The notes below the pieces were generated by a model. That model was not told where the DNA came from. It searched no databases and saw only the letters and a program-made list of their open reading frames with translations. From positions 1-9,454 of the forward strand of contig JBGOTD010000028.1 of the NCBI GenBank assembly GCA_041476285.1: a DNA stretch of 9,454 nt. The letters are read 5' to 3'. Source of the DNA: UBA12276 sp041476285. Its GTDB lineage: Archaea; Micrarchaeota; Micrarchaeia; Micrarchaeales; Micrarchaeaceae. A program made the translations under genes and the position numbers. Positions 1-6,654 of the stretch are shown here, piece by piece; the stretch's first letter is position 1; every line of letters starts with the position of its first letter.

Positions 1-512
1 ATCACATCTATGTGCTCCACATTCCTGTGCATGCCATTATAAGTGAGGTTTGCACTGCCCACTATTGCCCTGTCGCTTCCTATGTACAGTTTTTCATGCA
101 CGAACTTGCCTTTTGCCACCTTTACTTTTATGTTTGTGCTCATTTTTGTGTATTTTCTGTATGCCAGCATTATCAATGCAAGCACCATTGCGGTAATTAT
201 CACTGTAGTGTAATTAAATGCGAGAAACACCGATATAACATCAAGAAGCAGAACGAAGGCAATTGCTTTTATGTAACCTCCTATGCCTTTTATTACGTAT
301 CTGTTTATTGACGCGTCTTTGTAGCTTAACGAGCTTTCAGAGGTTATTATGCGAGTCGGTTTCCTTTCCGCATTCCTTACAAGCATTTTCGTGTAATAGT
401 CGCTTATGTAAGGGGAGACTATCAGCAGCTCCGAATCGTTGCTTTTTATTAGATTATCGACAAATTTGTAGGAGCTGTCTCCGCTGTATGATTCGTTCTC
501 CTGGGTCGCCAT
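1..512 (-). CDS. Phospholipase D-like (HKD motif) membrane protein, N-terminal part, cut by left window edge
   Basis: This frame is open from an ATG at 512 to the left edge (170 codons), so the C-terminus is missing. Residues about 28-45 (ELLIVSPYISDYY) resemble the first strand of PLD-superfamily nucleases. Residues about 79-117 are two hydrophobic segments, probably a transmembrane hairpin. They are followed by an HKD motif: H139, K141, D147, then GSANLT at 152-157. The family hydrolyses phosphodiester bonds in nucleic acids or lipids and needs two HKD motifs per active site, so this protein needs a second motif beyond the edge or must dimerise. The membrane hairpin would tether the domain to the cytoplasmic membrane. 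The gene starts 30 bases after the IleRS stop, in the same frame, and is probably cotranscribed with it. I see no Shine-Dalgarno sequence before the ATG and no ATG, GTG or TTG between the IleRS stop and 512. The HKD call is firm; the substrate is unknown. Confidence 0.8.
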   Translation of the reverse strand, partial: MATQENESYSGDSSYKFVDNLIKSNDSELLIVSPYISDYYTKMLVRNAERKPTRIITSESSLSYKDASINRYVIKGIGGYIKAIAFVLLLDVISVFLAFNYTTVIITAMVLALIMLAYRKYTKMSTNIKVKVAKGKFVHEKLYIGSDRAIVGSANLTYNGMHRNVEHIDV

Positions 513-542
513 AATAGATATTGCCAGAAGGATTAGATAACT

Positions 543-3500
543 TTACGCCTTGGTTATTCCAAGCTCTATACTGTCTCCAAGTATGTTCCATTGTTTCTTA
601 TGGGTCCCTTCAGGCATCTCCTTATTTACAAATAGTGCCTTTGCCCTGACTATCTGCCTTATCTGGTCCTTGTTATTCTGGATCAGTTTCCGTGTCTCTT
701 CATCAACGTTCGCATATACGTTTATCAGGTCCAGTCTTGTGAGCTTCATCTCCTTCCTCATCATCTGCATCCTTCTTATCAGTTCCCTTGTCATTAGCTC
801 CTCCTTCAATTCCTCTGATGTTTCTGAATTTATGTCAACATAAAGTTCTACACCTCCGCATCTTATTGATGTACCCTTCTCCGATGCCGCCTTTTCTATG
901 ACTGTGAATTGTTCCGGTTTAATATCGAATACACCTTCTTTTGTGTGCATTCTGTAATAGCCGTGGCTTTCTACAGAACTCTCCACCTCGTTTGCATCCT
1001 GTTTTTTAAGTTCATCCGCTATTGCCTGGGCATGCTGCTTGAATTCAGGACCTAGCTTTTGGAATATCGGTTTTATCTCTTTTACGGATGCCTTTCCTTT
1101 GATTACCCTTATTGATTTCGAATTAGTATACATGCCAAGCAGGTTGCTCATCCTTTCCAATGAGGCTATTACGGACTCATCATTGGTTTCTATCATTGAT
1201 TCCTTTATCGGCCACCTTAACTTTGCATTCCTTTGCTCCCTGAGGTATAGAATTGCCTTTGATGTCTCTTTTAATATCTTGAAGTCGTCCTCAAGTCCGC
1301 TGTAAACCAGCTTCTTTACCGGTTTCGGCCATTTGTTCATGAATATGCTGCTTTTGTCTGTGCCAAATAGGTCCTGATATATGTATTCGCAGGTAAATGG
1401 CATTATTACTGATGCAAGCAATAGCGTTTGGTGAAGCACATATGCAGTTATGATTGACAGTTTTCTGAGCCGTGACTTGCTTGCGGTTTCCGCCCTCTGT
1501 TTTGCAAACTTCAGGTAGAATCTGCTGAAATCCTCAAGTATGAACTCCTTTATCTCCTTTACGGCAACATCAACATAGTAATTGTCAATGTTTGCGGTTG
1601 TTGACTCTATCAGAGAATTCAGCCTTGAAAGTATCCACTGCTCCTCATTCTCAAGGTTTTTGGATGACGGCTTCCTCAATTTTTTAATGTTGTTGTTTGA
1701 AAGCAGTGCAAACTCCTTTACCAGTTCAGCTATGTTGTAAAGCGTCATTATGTTACTGTCTGCCTCTGTAAGCTCCTCTTTCTTCAGTTTAAGTTCCAGC
1801 CACCTCGGATGGCTGGAGCACCATAGCCTGAAGCCATCAGCAGAGACTACATCTATCAGTTCGTTGCCAGATATTGTATTTCCAAGGTGCCTGTGCATCT
1901 CCTGTCCAAGCTCGTCCTTTATCATGCCGCCTATGTTGACCCTCTTGAACGATGTCTTCCCATACACTGCTATGCTTGTCCTGAGCAGCATTGTAAACCA
2001 TCCTCGTATCTGGTCCCTGCTTTCCGTAATCCAATCTGCAGGGAAAAGCCTCTTGAACTCTTCATCCGTTAGGCTTGCAGTATGCGATATTCCTGAATCG
2101 TACCATACATCAAATATGTCAGGTGTCCTGTGCATTGTTGAGTTGCACTTCTTGCAGTTGAATTTAACCTTGTCAACGTATGGCCTATGAAGATCGAATA
2201 GTTCCTCCTTTAGGTTTGCCCTTTCCTTCAGTTCCTTTGAGGATCCAATGACCTCTATTTCCTTGCATGATTCGCAGATCCAGATCGGAAGCGGCGTTCC
2301 CCAGTACCTTTGCCTTGAAACACACCAGTCAGGCGAACTGTTCACAGCATCTGCAAACCATTCTATCGCCTGGCTAGGATGCCATATTATCTTGCTGTTA
2401 GCCTTCAGCATCTTTTTCTTTATCTTCTGTACATTTACGAACCACTGTTCCGTGGCCCTGTATATCAGCTTGGTGTGGCATCGCCAGCAGTGCGGATAAC
2501 TGTGCCTTATTGTGCTCTTGAATAGAAGATCGTCACTTTTCTTCAGTGCGTCTAGCACGGCCATGTTTGCCTCATCAGGCACATTCATGCCCTTGAATAT
2601 TCCGGCATCCTCATTATAGCGCGCATGCTGGTCTATTGGTGAAAATGCAGGCATGCCATTCTCCTTGCCTAGTTTATAGTCCTCAGGTCCATGCCCTGGT
2701 GCAACATGAAGTAATCCTGTCCCTTCCTTGACGTTCACAAAGCTTTCGCTTAGTATCACTTTGTGGTGTTCTGCAAGCTGCTTCTGCATTGGCACCTCTT
2801 TTTCAAGAGGGCTTGTGAAGCAGACGCCTTTGAGCTCGCTGCCGTAGAATTCCGCCCTTACCACTGCATTTGTGTCGACTGCCTTTGCAAAGTCGTCAAG
2901 CCTCTCCTTTGCTACTATGTAATGCTCATTTCCTGTCCCTATTACAACGTAAATCTCTTTTGGATTGACAGCTATTGCGATGTTTGATGGCAATGTCCAC
3001 GGGGTTGTTGTCCAGACAATCAAATAGGTGTCATCCCTAAGCCTTATCTTTGCCTTCTTGCTTCTTTGGTTGTCGACCTTGAACCTTACGTATATCGATG
3101 AATCGGTCTCATCCGCATATTCAACCTCGGGGCCCTGTGCAGAAAGTACCGTTTCACATCTAGGGCAGTATGCGAGCGGCGACATGCCCTTGTATAGCAA
3201 TTTTTTAGCGTTTATCTGCTTGAATATCTGCCAGCCCTTGCTCATGTAGTAGTTTTCATACGGCATGTAGACTGTACTGAAATCAAGCGAGGATCCGAAT
3301 CTTAGATATGTTGCAATTGCACCCTTTGACTGCTCCTTTGCATAGTCCTTGCAGGCCATTATGAATTCTTCGACGCCGATCCTTTTCTCGATGTCCTGCT
3401 TTGATGTCACATTAAGCAGCTTCTCTACCTTTACCTCTATCGGAAGCCCGTGTACGTCGAATCCTGCTCTGTAATGGACATTGAAACCTCTGTACCTTTT

Positions 3501-3704
3501 GTATCTTAAGACCAGGTCCTTTATGGTTTCAACCCATATATGATGCGCTCCCAGCTCTCCTGTCACGTATGGAGGGCCATCAAGAAAATAGAATTTCTTT
3601 CCTTTTATGTTCTGCTGACGCACCCTGTTGTCTACAGAGTGCTCTTCCCAGTATCTGAGTATTTCCTGCTCCCTGGATTTAATGTCCAGCATAAAAAGTC
3701 CCAC
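543..3704 (-). CDS. ileS: Isoleucyl-tRNA synthetase, archaeal type, with altered HIGH (GAHH) and KMSKS (EMHRH) motifs
   Basis: This cytoplasmic class I synthetase charges tRNA-Ile with isoleucine and edits valine. The 1053 residues match the usual archaeal length. In order: catalytic entry DGPPYVTG (42-49); CP1 editing domain with TTTPWTLPSN and, further on, GTGLLHVAPGHGPEDY; the SRQRYWGTPLPIW block; a CxxC...CxxC zinc-binding insertion; DVWYDSG; DQIRGWF; then an anticodon-binding helical region and C-terminal domain. The signature HIGH position reads G52-A-H-H55 and the KMSKS position reads E602-M-H-R-H606, so both are non-canonical although the surrounding sequence is well conserved. The longest start is a GTG at 3704, three bases after the stop of the zinc protein; an ATG at 3692 (residue 5) fits the family N-terminus equally well and may be the true start. 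Neither has a strong Shine-Dalgarno. The gene sits in a leftward unit between the zinc protein and the PLD-like gene. Identity as IleRS is firm; whether it is the only IleRS in the genome cannot be seen here. Confidence 0.96.
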   Translation of the reverse strand: MGLFMLDIKSREQEILRYWEEHSVDNRVRQQNIKGKKFYFLDGPPYVTGELGAHHIWVETIKDLVLRYKRYRGFNVHYRAGFDVHGLPIEVKVEKLLNVTSKQDIEKRIGVEEFIMACKDYAKEQSKGAIATYLRFGSSLDFSTVYMPYENYYMSKGWQIFKQINAKKLLYKGMSPLAYCPRCETVLSAQGPEVEYADETDSSIYVRFKVDNQRSKKAKIRLRDDTYLIVWTTTPWTLPSNIAIAVNPKEIYVVIGTGNEHYIVAKERLDDFAKAVDTNAVVRAEFYGSELKGVCFTSPLEKEVPMQKQLAEHHKVILSESFVNVKEGTGLLHVAPGHGPEDYKLGKENGMPAFSPIDQHARYNEDAGIFKGMNVPDEANMAVLDALKKSDDLLFKSTIRHSYPHCWRCHTKLIYRATEQWFVNVQKIKKKMLKANSKIIWHPSQAIEWFADAVNSSPDWCVSRQRYWGTPLPIWICESCKEIEVIGSSKELKERANLKEELFDLHRPYVDKVKFNCKKCNSTMHRTPDIFDVWYDSGISHTASLTDEEFKRLFPADWITESRDQIRGWFTMLLRTSIAVYGKTSFKRVNIGGMIKDELGQEMHRHLGNTISGNELIDVVSADGFRLWCSSHPRWLELKLKKEELTEADSNIMTLYNIAELVKEFALLSNNNIKKLRKPSSKNLENEEQWILSRLNSLIESTTANIDNYYVDVAVKEIKEFILEDFSRFYLKFAKQRAETASKSRLRKLSIITAYVLHQTLLLASVIMPFTCEYIYQDLFGTDKSSIFMNKWPKPVKKLVYSGLEDDFKILKETSKAILYLREQRNAKLRWPIKESMIETNDESVIASLERMSNLLGMYTNSKSIRVIKGKASVKEIKPIFQKLGPEFKQHAQAIADELKKQDANEVESSVESHGYYRMHTKEGVFDIKPEQFTVIEKAASEKGTSIRCGGVELYVDINSETSEELKEELMTRELIRRMQMMRKEMKLTRLDLINVYANVDEETRKLIQNNKDQIRQIVRAKALFVNKEMPEGTHKKQWNILGDSIELGITKA

Positions 3705-3707
3705 AAG

Positions 3708-3935
3708 CTACCGTTCTTCCTGCACCGTCTCTACGCGCTTTAGTTCAACTCTCCTGTTCCTGAATGCATTCCTTTTCTTCGTGTTGCTCCAGCAGTCCTT
3801 GCATATCACAATTCTTGTTACCTTTTGGATTCTTTGAGAACTTTTGATGCAATTATTGCAGATTTTCTTGTTGCAGTAGCTGCATACCTCATTCTTGTAA
3901 ATCTCGCGCTTGCACCTTTCGCATAAAAATGTCAT
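3708..3935 (-). CDS. Small protein with four CxxC knuckles (probable double zinc-binding domain)
   Basis: The 75-residue product has cysteine pairs at C5/C8, C18/C21, C26/C29 and C45/C48, enough ligands for two zinc ions, probably in an interleaved (cross-brace or double treble-clef) arrangement. The C-terminal third is strongly basic (NTKKRNAFRNRR at 51-62), which suggests nucleic-acid or ribosome contact. The ATG at 3935 follows a good Shine-Dalgarno core (AGGTG, 3941-3945, five-base spacer). It is the first gene of the leftward unit, and IleRS begins 3 or 15 bases after its stop, so the two are probably translated from one mRNA. I do not recognise a named family; function is unknown. A role in RNA binding or translation is inference from the basic tail and the position next to IleRS. 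Confidence 0.8.
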   Translation of the reverse strand: MTFLCERCKREIYKNEVCSYCNKKICNNCIKSSQRIQKVTRIVICKDCWSNTKKRNAFRNRRVELKRVETVQEER

Positions 3936-3940
3936 AATTG

Positions 3941-3948
3941 CACCTTCT
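3941..3948 (-). promoter_or_regulatory. Shine-Dalgarno site of the zinc-protein gene
   Basis: On the minus strand the sequence AGAAGGTG lies five bases before the ATG at 3935. AGGTG pairs with the archaeal 16S rRNA 3' end. It supports that ATG as the start. Confidence 0.65.
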
Positions 3949-3957
3949 AACTTTAGG

Positions 3958-3981
3958 ATATTTATATTGAGAGATTAAAAA
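3958..3981 (-). promoter_or_regulatory. Promoter region of the leftward zinc-protein/ileS unit
   Basis: Two TATA-like elements read on the minus strand. The upstream one (TTTTTAAT, about 3974-3981, preceded by a purine-rich GGAAAGG that could serve as a BRE) would place the start of transcription near 3952 and leave a short leader containing the Shine-Dalgarno site. The nearer one (ATATAAATAT, 3958-3967) would start transcription almost at the ATG. I favour the upstream one because it keeps the Shine-Dalgarno in the mRNA. Confidence 0.45.
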
Positions 3982-3995
3982 CCTTTCCTATGAAG

Positions 3996-4009
3996 TTTAT
4001 TATAAATTA
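3996..4009 (+). promoter_or_regulatory. TATA box of the rightward methylthiotransferase-gatD-gatE operon
   Basis: TTTATTATAAATTA is centred about 30 bases before the ATG at 4034. Archaeal transcription starts about 25-27 bases after the TATA centre, so the mRNA should start within a few bases of the ATG. No Shine-Dalgarno is present between the box and the ATG, which fits a leaderless transcript. Confidence 0.6.
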
Positions 4010-4033
4010 AGTATCACTATTTTAGGTATTCTA

Positions 4034-5302
4034 ATGAAGGCATATATAAAGACTTACGGATGCACGCTTAACCAGGCGGACAGCGACATAATCTCATCAG
4101 TGCTGAAGAGCGACGGCATCGGACTTGCAGATAGTGAGGATTCTGCAGACGTTGTAATAGTCAATACATGCACTGTGAAGAAGGCCACGTCACAGAAAAT
4201 ACTGTACAAATTGAACAATCTAGAGAAGGCTGGGAAGCGGCTTATAGTCACAGGCTGCATGGCAGGTGCAAACCAGGACCTTATAGAGAAATATGCACCT
4301 AGTGCAAGCGTGGTAACTGCACCGAACATGGAAATGATAGGCTCAGTCGCACAGGATGCCAGAGTTGGCAAGCGCACTGTCCTAAACAACTATAAAAAAA
4401 TCGACAGGCTTGCACTTCTTGATCCTGTCAACAGTATCATAGCAAAGATACCTGTAAATGATGGATGCCTGAGCAGCTGCTCCTTCTGCGAGACAAAGTT
4501 TGCAAGGGGCCCGTTGAACAGTTTCTCCGAGGAGCTTATACTGAAAGGCATAGAATACAGCGTGCGCAACGGTGCAAAGGAGATACAGCTTACCTCTCAG
4601 GACATGGGTGCATATGGGATGGACAAAGGCACTAACATAGCGAAGCTCATGAAAAGAATAGACGGCATCGAAGGCGACTTCATGGTGCGCATAGGGATGC
4701 TAAATCCTGAGCATCTGCATAAATATTTTGATGGATTTGCAAATGCACTACGGTCTGAAAGATTCTACAACTTCGTCCATATACCTGTCCAGTCCGGAAG
4801 CAATCAGGTTCTTAGGGACATGAAAAGGCACTACACCATAGAGGAATTCGACCATTATGTAAGCGAACTCAGAGCAAGAATTCCAGGTATAACGATAGAG
4901 ACGGACATAATAGTTGGATTCCCAACGGAAACCGATTCAAACTTTGAAGAGACCCTTGATTTCATAAAAAGAACAAAGCCTGATGTAACAAACATCTCCA
5001 GATTCGGCGCAAGGCCCCACACCCCTGCATCAAAAATGAGGCAGCATGAAAGCGGAATTATAAACCTGAGGAGCAACAGGCTGTCAAGGGTGGTAAGGTC
5101 TGTGCAGCATGAAATAAACGATAGATTTATAGGCAAAAAACTTGATGTTATAATAACGGAATCCAATGGGAAATCTTTAAATGGTAGAAATCCCGCATAT
5201 AAGCAGGTTGTTGCGGTGAGGAATTCCCATATGGATGTGCAGGTTGGTGCGGTACATAATATGCTTATAAAGGCGGCTTCGGCAAATGTATTGTATGCAT
5301 GA
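4034..5302 (+). CDS. tRNA-t6A37 methylthiotransferase (archaeal MiaB-like, e-MtaB/CDKAL1 type)
   Basis: This radical-SAM enzyme adds a methylthio group to C2 of N6-threonylcarbamoyladenosine at position 37 of ANN-decoding tRNAs, giving ms2t6A and better codon reading. The N-terminal methylthiotransferase domain (about 1-115) carries its three cluster cysteines: C10 in YGCTLNQADSD, C46 in NTCTVK and C75 in TGCMAG. The radical-SAM domain has CxxxCxxC at C145, C149 and C152 (GCLSSCSFCETKFARG), then IETDIIVGFPTET. About 60 C-terminal residues form a TRAM-like RNA-binding domain. The length of 422 residues is normal. GCTxNQxDS and the overall form fit the archaeal/eukaryotic branch rather than bacterial MiaB; the t6A substrate is taken from the family. 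It is the first gene of the operon, with a probably leaderless ATG start, and gatD begins 11 bases after its stop. Confidence 0.92.
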   Translation: MKAYIKTYGCTLNQADSDIISSVLKSDGIGLADSEDSADVVIVNTCTVKKATSQKILYKLNNLEKAGKRLIVTGCMAGANQDLIEKYAPSASVVTAPNMEMIGSVAQDARVGKRTVLNNYKKIDRLALLDPVNSIIAKIPVNDGCLSSCSFCETKFARGPLNSFSEELILKGIEYSVRNGAKEIQLTSQDMGAYGMDKGTNIAKLMKRIDGIEGDFMVRIGMLNPEHLHKYFDGFANALRSERFYNFVHIPVQSGSNQVLRDMKRHYTIEEFDHYVSELRARIPGITIETDIIVGFPTETDSNFEETLDFIKRTKPDVTNISRFGARPHTPASKMRQHESGIINLRSNRLSRVVRSVQHEINDRFIGKKLDVIITESNGKSLNGRNPAYKQVVAVRNSHMDVQVGAVHNMLIKAASANVLYA

Positions 5303-5304
5303 CT

Positions 5305-5308
5305 GGTG
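5305..5308 (+). promoter_or_regulatory. Shine-Dalgarno core that supports the TTG start of gatD
   Basis: GGTG lies five bases before the TTG at 5314 and just after the stop of the preceding gene. No ATG or GTG is placed better in this frame, and the protein N-terminus predicted from TTG covers the whole expected GatD N-terminal domain. Confidence 0.6.
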
Positions 5309-5313
5309 TGTAA

Positions 5314-6651
5314 TTGTATTCTGAAAAATTGCTCAAGATATTCAAGGATAAAAAAATAAGCACTGGAGACGCTATTCGCTTCGAATCCCATGACTTTTCC
5401 ACTGATGGAGAGCTAATGCCAAGCACAGAGGCAGGAGATCCAAACGTAATAGTCATAAAGCTTGAAAACGGATACAACATCGGTGTCGCATATTCAAAGG
5501 ATTCGAAGATCAAGAGATTGGGAGTCGGTACAAAAGGCATAAAATTCCCGAGAAAGGAGGTAACCACAAAGAGGGGCCTTCCCAAAGTGACATTGATTTA
5601 TACAGGAGGGACAATAGGCAGCAAAATAGACTACAAAACAGGAGGGGTCCACATGCTCATAGAGCCGGCAGAGCTACTGTACGAAGTGCCAGAACTGTCA
5701 GAGATAGCAAATATAGAGGTAAGACATATTTTGAGCATAGCCAGCGAGGACATGTCTTATCTGGAATGGCAAAGGATTGCAAAGGAGGTCGAAAGGGCAC
5801 TAAATGGCGGTTCTAGGGGCGTTGTTATAACAATGGGCACCGATACGATGCATTACACTGCTGCCGCGCTTTCCTTCATGCTGCACGACCTGAATGCACC
5901 TGTCATAATAACAGGGGCGCAAAGGAGCAGCGACAGAGGTTCAAGCGACGCCTTTATGAACCTGACATGCGCAGTGCAGCTTGCTGCAAAATCAGACGTT
6001 GCTGAAGTTGGCATATGCATGCATCTGGCGAGCGATGACAGCAGATGCTCTTTGATAAGGGGAACAAGAGCCAGAAAGATGCACACTTCAAGAAGAGACG
6101 CATTCAGACCGATAAATGACAGACCTATAGCGATAGTGGACAGGCAGCTCAACATAATATACACGAACCATTACAACAAGATAATCCAGGAGATGGATGA
6201 CAAGATGAATGCGCAGATAAACTTTGAGGGCAAAGTGGCCCTGGTGAAAAGTTATCCGAATTCCGATCCAGAAATCATTGACTTCTACGTAAAGAAAGGA
6301 TACAAAGGCATCATAATAGAGGGCACGGGTCTCGGCCATGTTCCTACATCAACTGAACATAGCGGCTTCCTGTGGCTTGACCAGATCAAAAAGGCGATAA
6401 ATAAGGGTGTTATAGTGGGAATGACATCCCAGTGCCTTTACGGCAGGGTGAACAAGAACGTATACAGGAACCTGAGGCTGACAAGCAGGCTTGGCGTAGT
6501 GTATTGCGAGGACATGCTGCCAGAGACAGCATATATAAAACTAGGATGGCTGCTTGCCAACTATGATGTTGACGAGGCAAAGAAGATACTCAACAAAAAT
6601 ATGAGGGGAGAGATCAAAAAGAGGAGCAGAATCGGGGAGTTCTTAGCTTGA
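5314..6651 (+). CDS. gatD: Glu-tRNA(Gln) amidotransferase subunit D (asparaginase-like)
   Basis: GatD is the ammonia-producing subunit of the archaeal GatDE complex, which converts Glu-tRNA(Gln) into Gln-tRNA(Gln). An N-terminal beta domain (about 15-72; VIVIKLENGYNIG) is followed by a type I/II asparaginase domain from about residue 90. The catalytic elements are visible: T100 in YTGGTIGSK, T176/D177 in GTDTMHYTAAALSF, the GAQRSSDRGSSDAFMNL block, and K255 in RARKMHTSRRDAF. The length of 445 residues is typical. The residue before GTDT is methionine (M174), where most members have histidine (HGTDT); the catalytic Thr-Thr-Lys-Asp set is kept. The start is TTG with GGTG upstream. It is 11 bases after the methylthiotransferase and immediately before gatE, as expected for partners of one complex. 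Confidence 0.96.
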   Translation: MYSEKLLKIFKDKKISTGDAIRFESHDFSTDGELMPSTEAGDPNVIVIKLENGYNIGVAYSKDSKIKRLGVGTKGIKFPRKEVTTKRGLPKVTLIYTGGTIGSKIDYKTGGVHMLIEPAELLYEVPELSEIANIEVRHILSIASEDMSYLEWQRIAKEVERALNGGSRGVVITMGTDTMHYTAAALSFMLHDLNAPVIITGAQRSSDRGSSDAFMNLTCAVQLAAKSDVAEVGICMHLASDDSRCSLIRGTRARKMHTSRRDAFRPINDRPIAIVDRQLNIIYTNHYNKIIQEMDDKMNAQINFEGKVALVKSYPNSDPEIIDFYVKKGYKGIIIEGTGLGHVPTSTEHSGFLWLDQIKKAINKGVIVGMTSQCLYGRVNKNVYRNLRLTSRLGVVYCEDMLPETAYIKLGWLLANYDVDEAKKILNKNMRGEIKKRSRIGEFLA

Positions 6652-6654
6652 GGT
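6650..6654 (+). promoter_or_regulatory. Shine-Dalgarno site of gatE overlapping the gatD stop
   Basis: GAGGT overlaps the TGA stop of gatD. It touches the ATG at 6655 but is spaced six bases from the ATG at 6661, which favours 6661 as the true gatE start and suggests coupled translation of the two subunits. Confidence 0.55.

Noticed and set aside
12..514. Two plus-strand open frames at the left end
   Set aside because: The minus strand here encodes a clear HKD motif and PLD-like strand through the whole segment.
1750..2190. Plus-strand open frame of 146 codons antisense to ileS
   Set aside because: It is a Ser/Leu-rich reverse reading of strongly conserved IleRS sequence.
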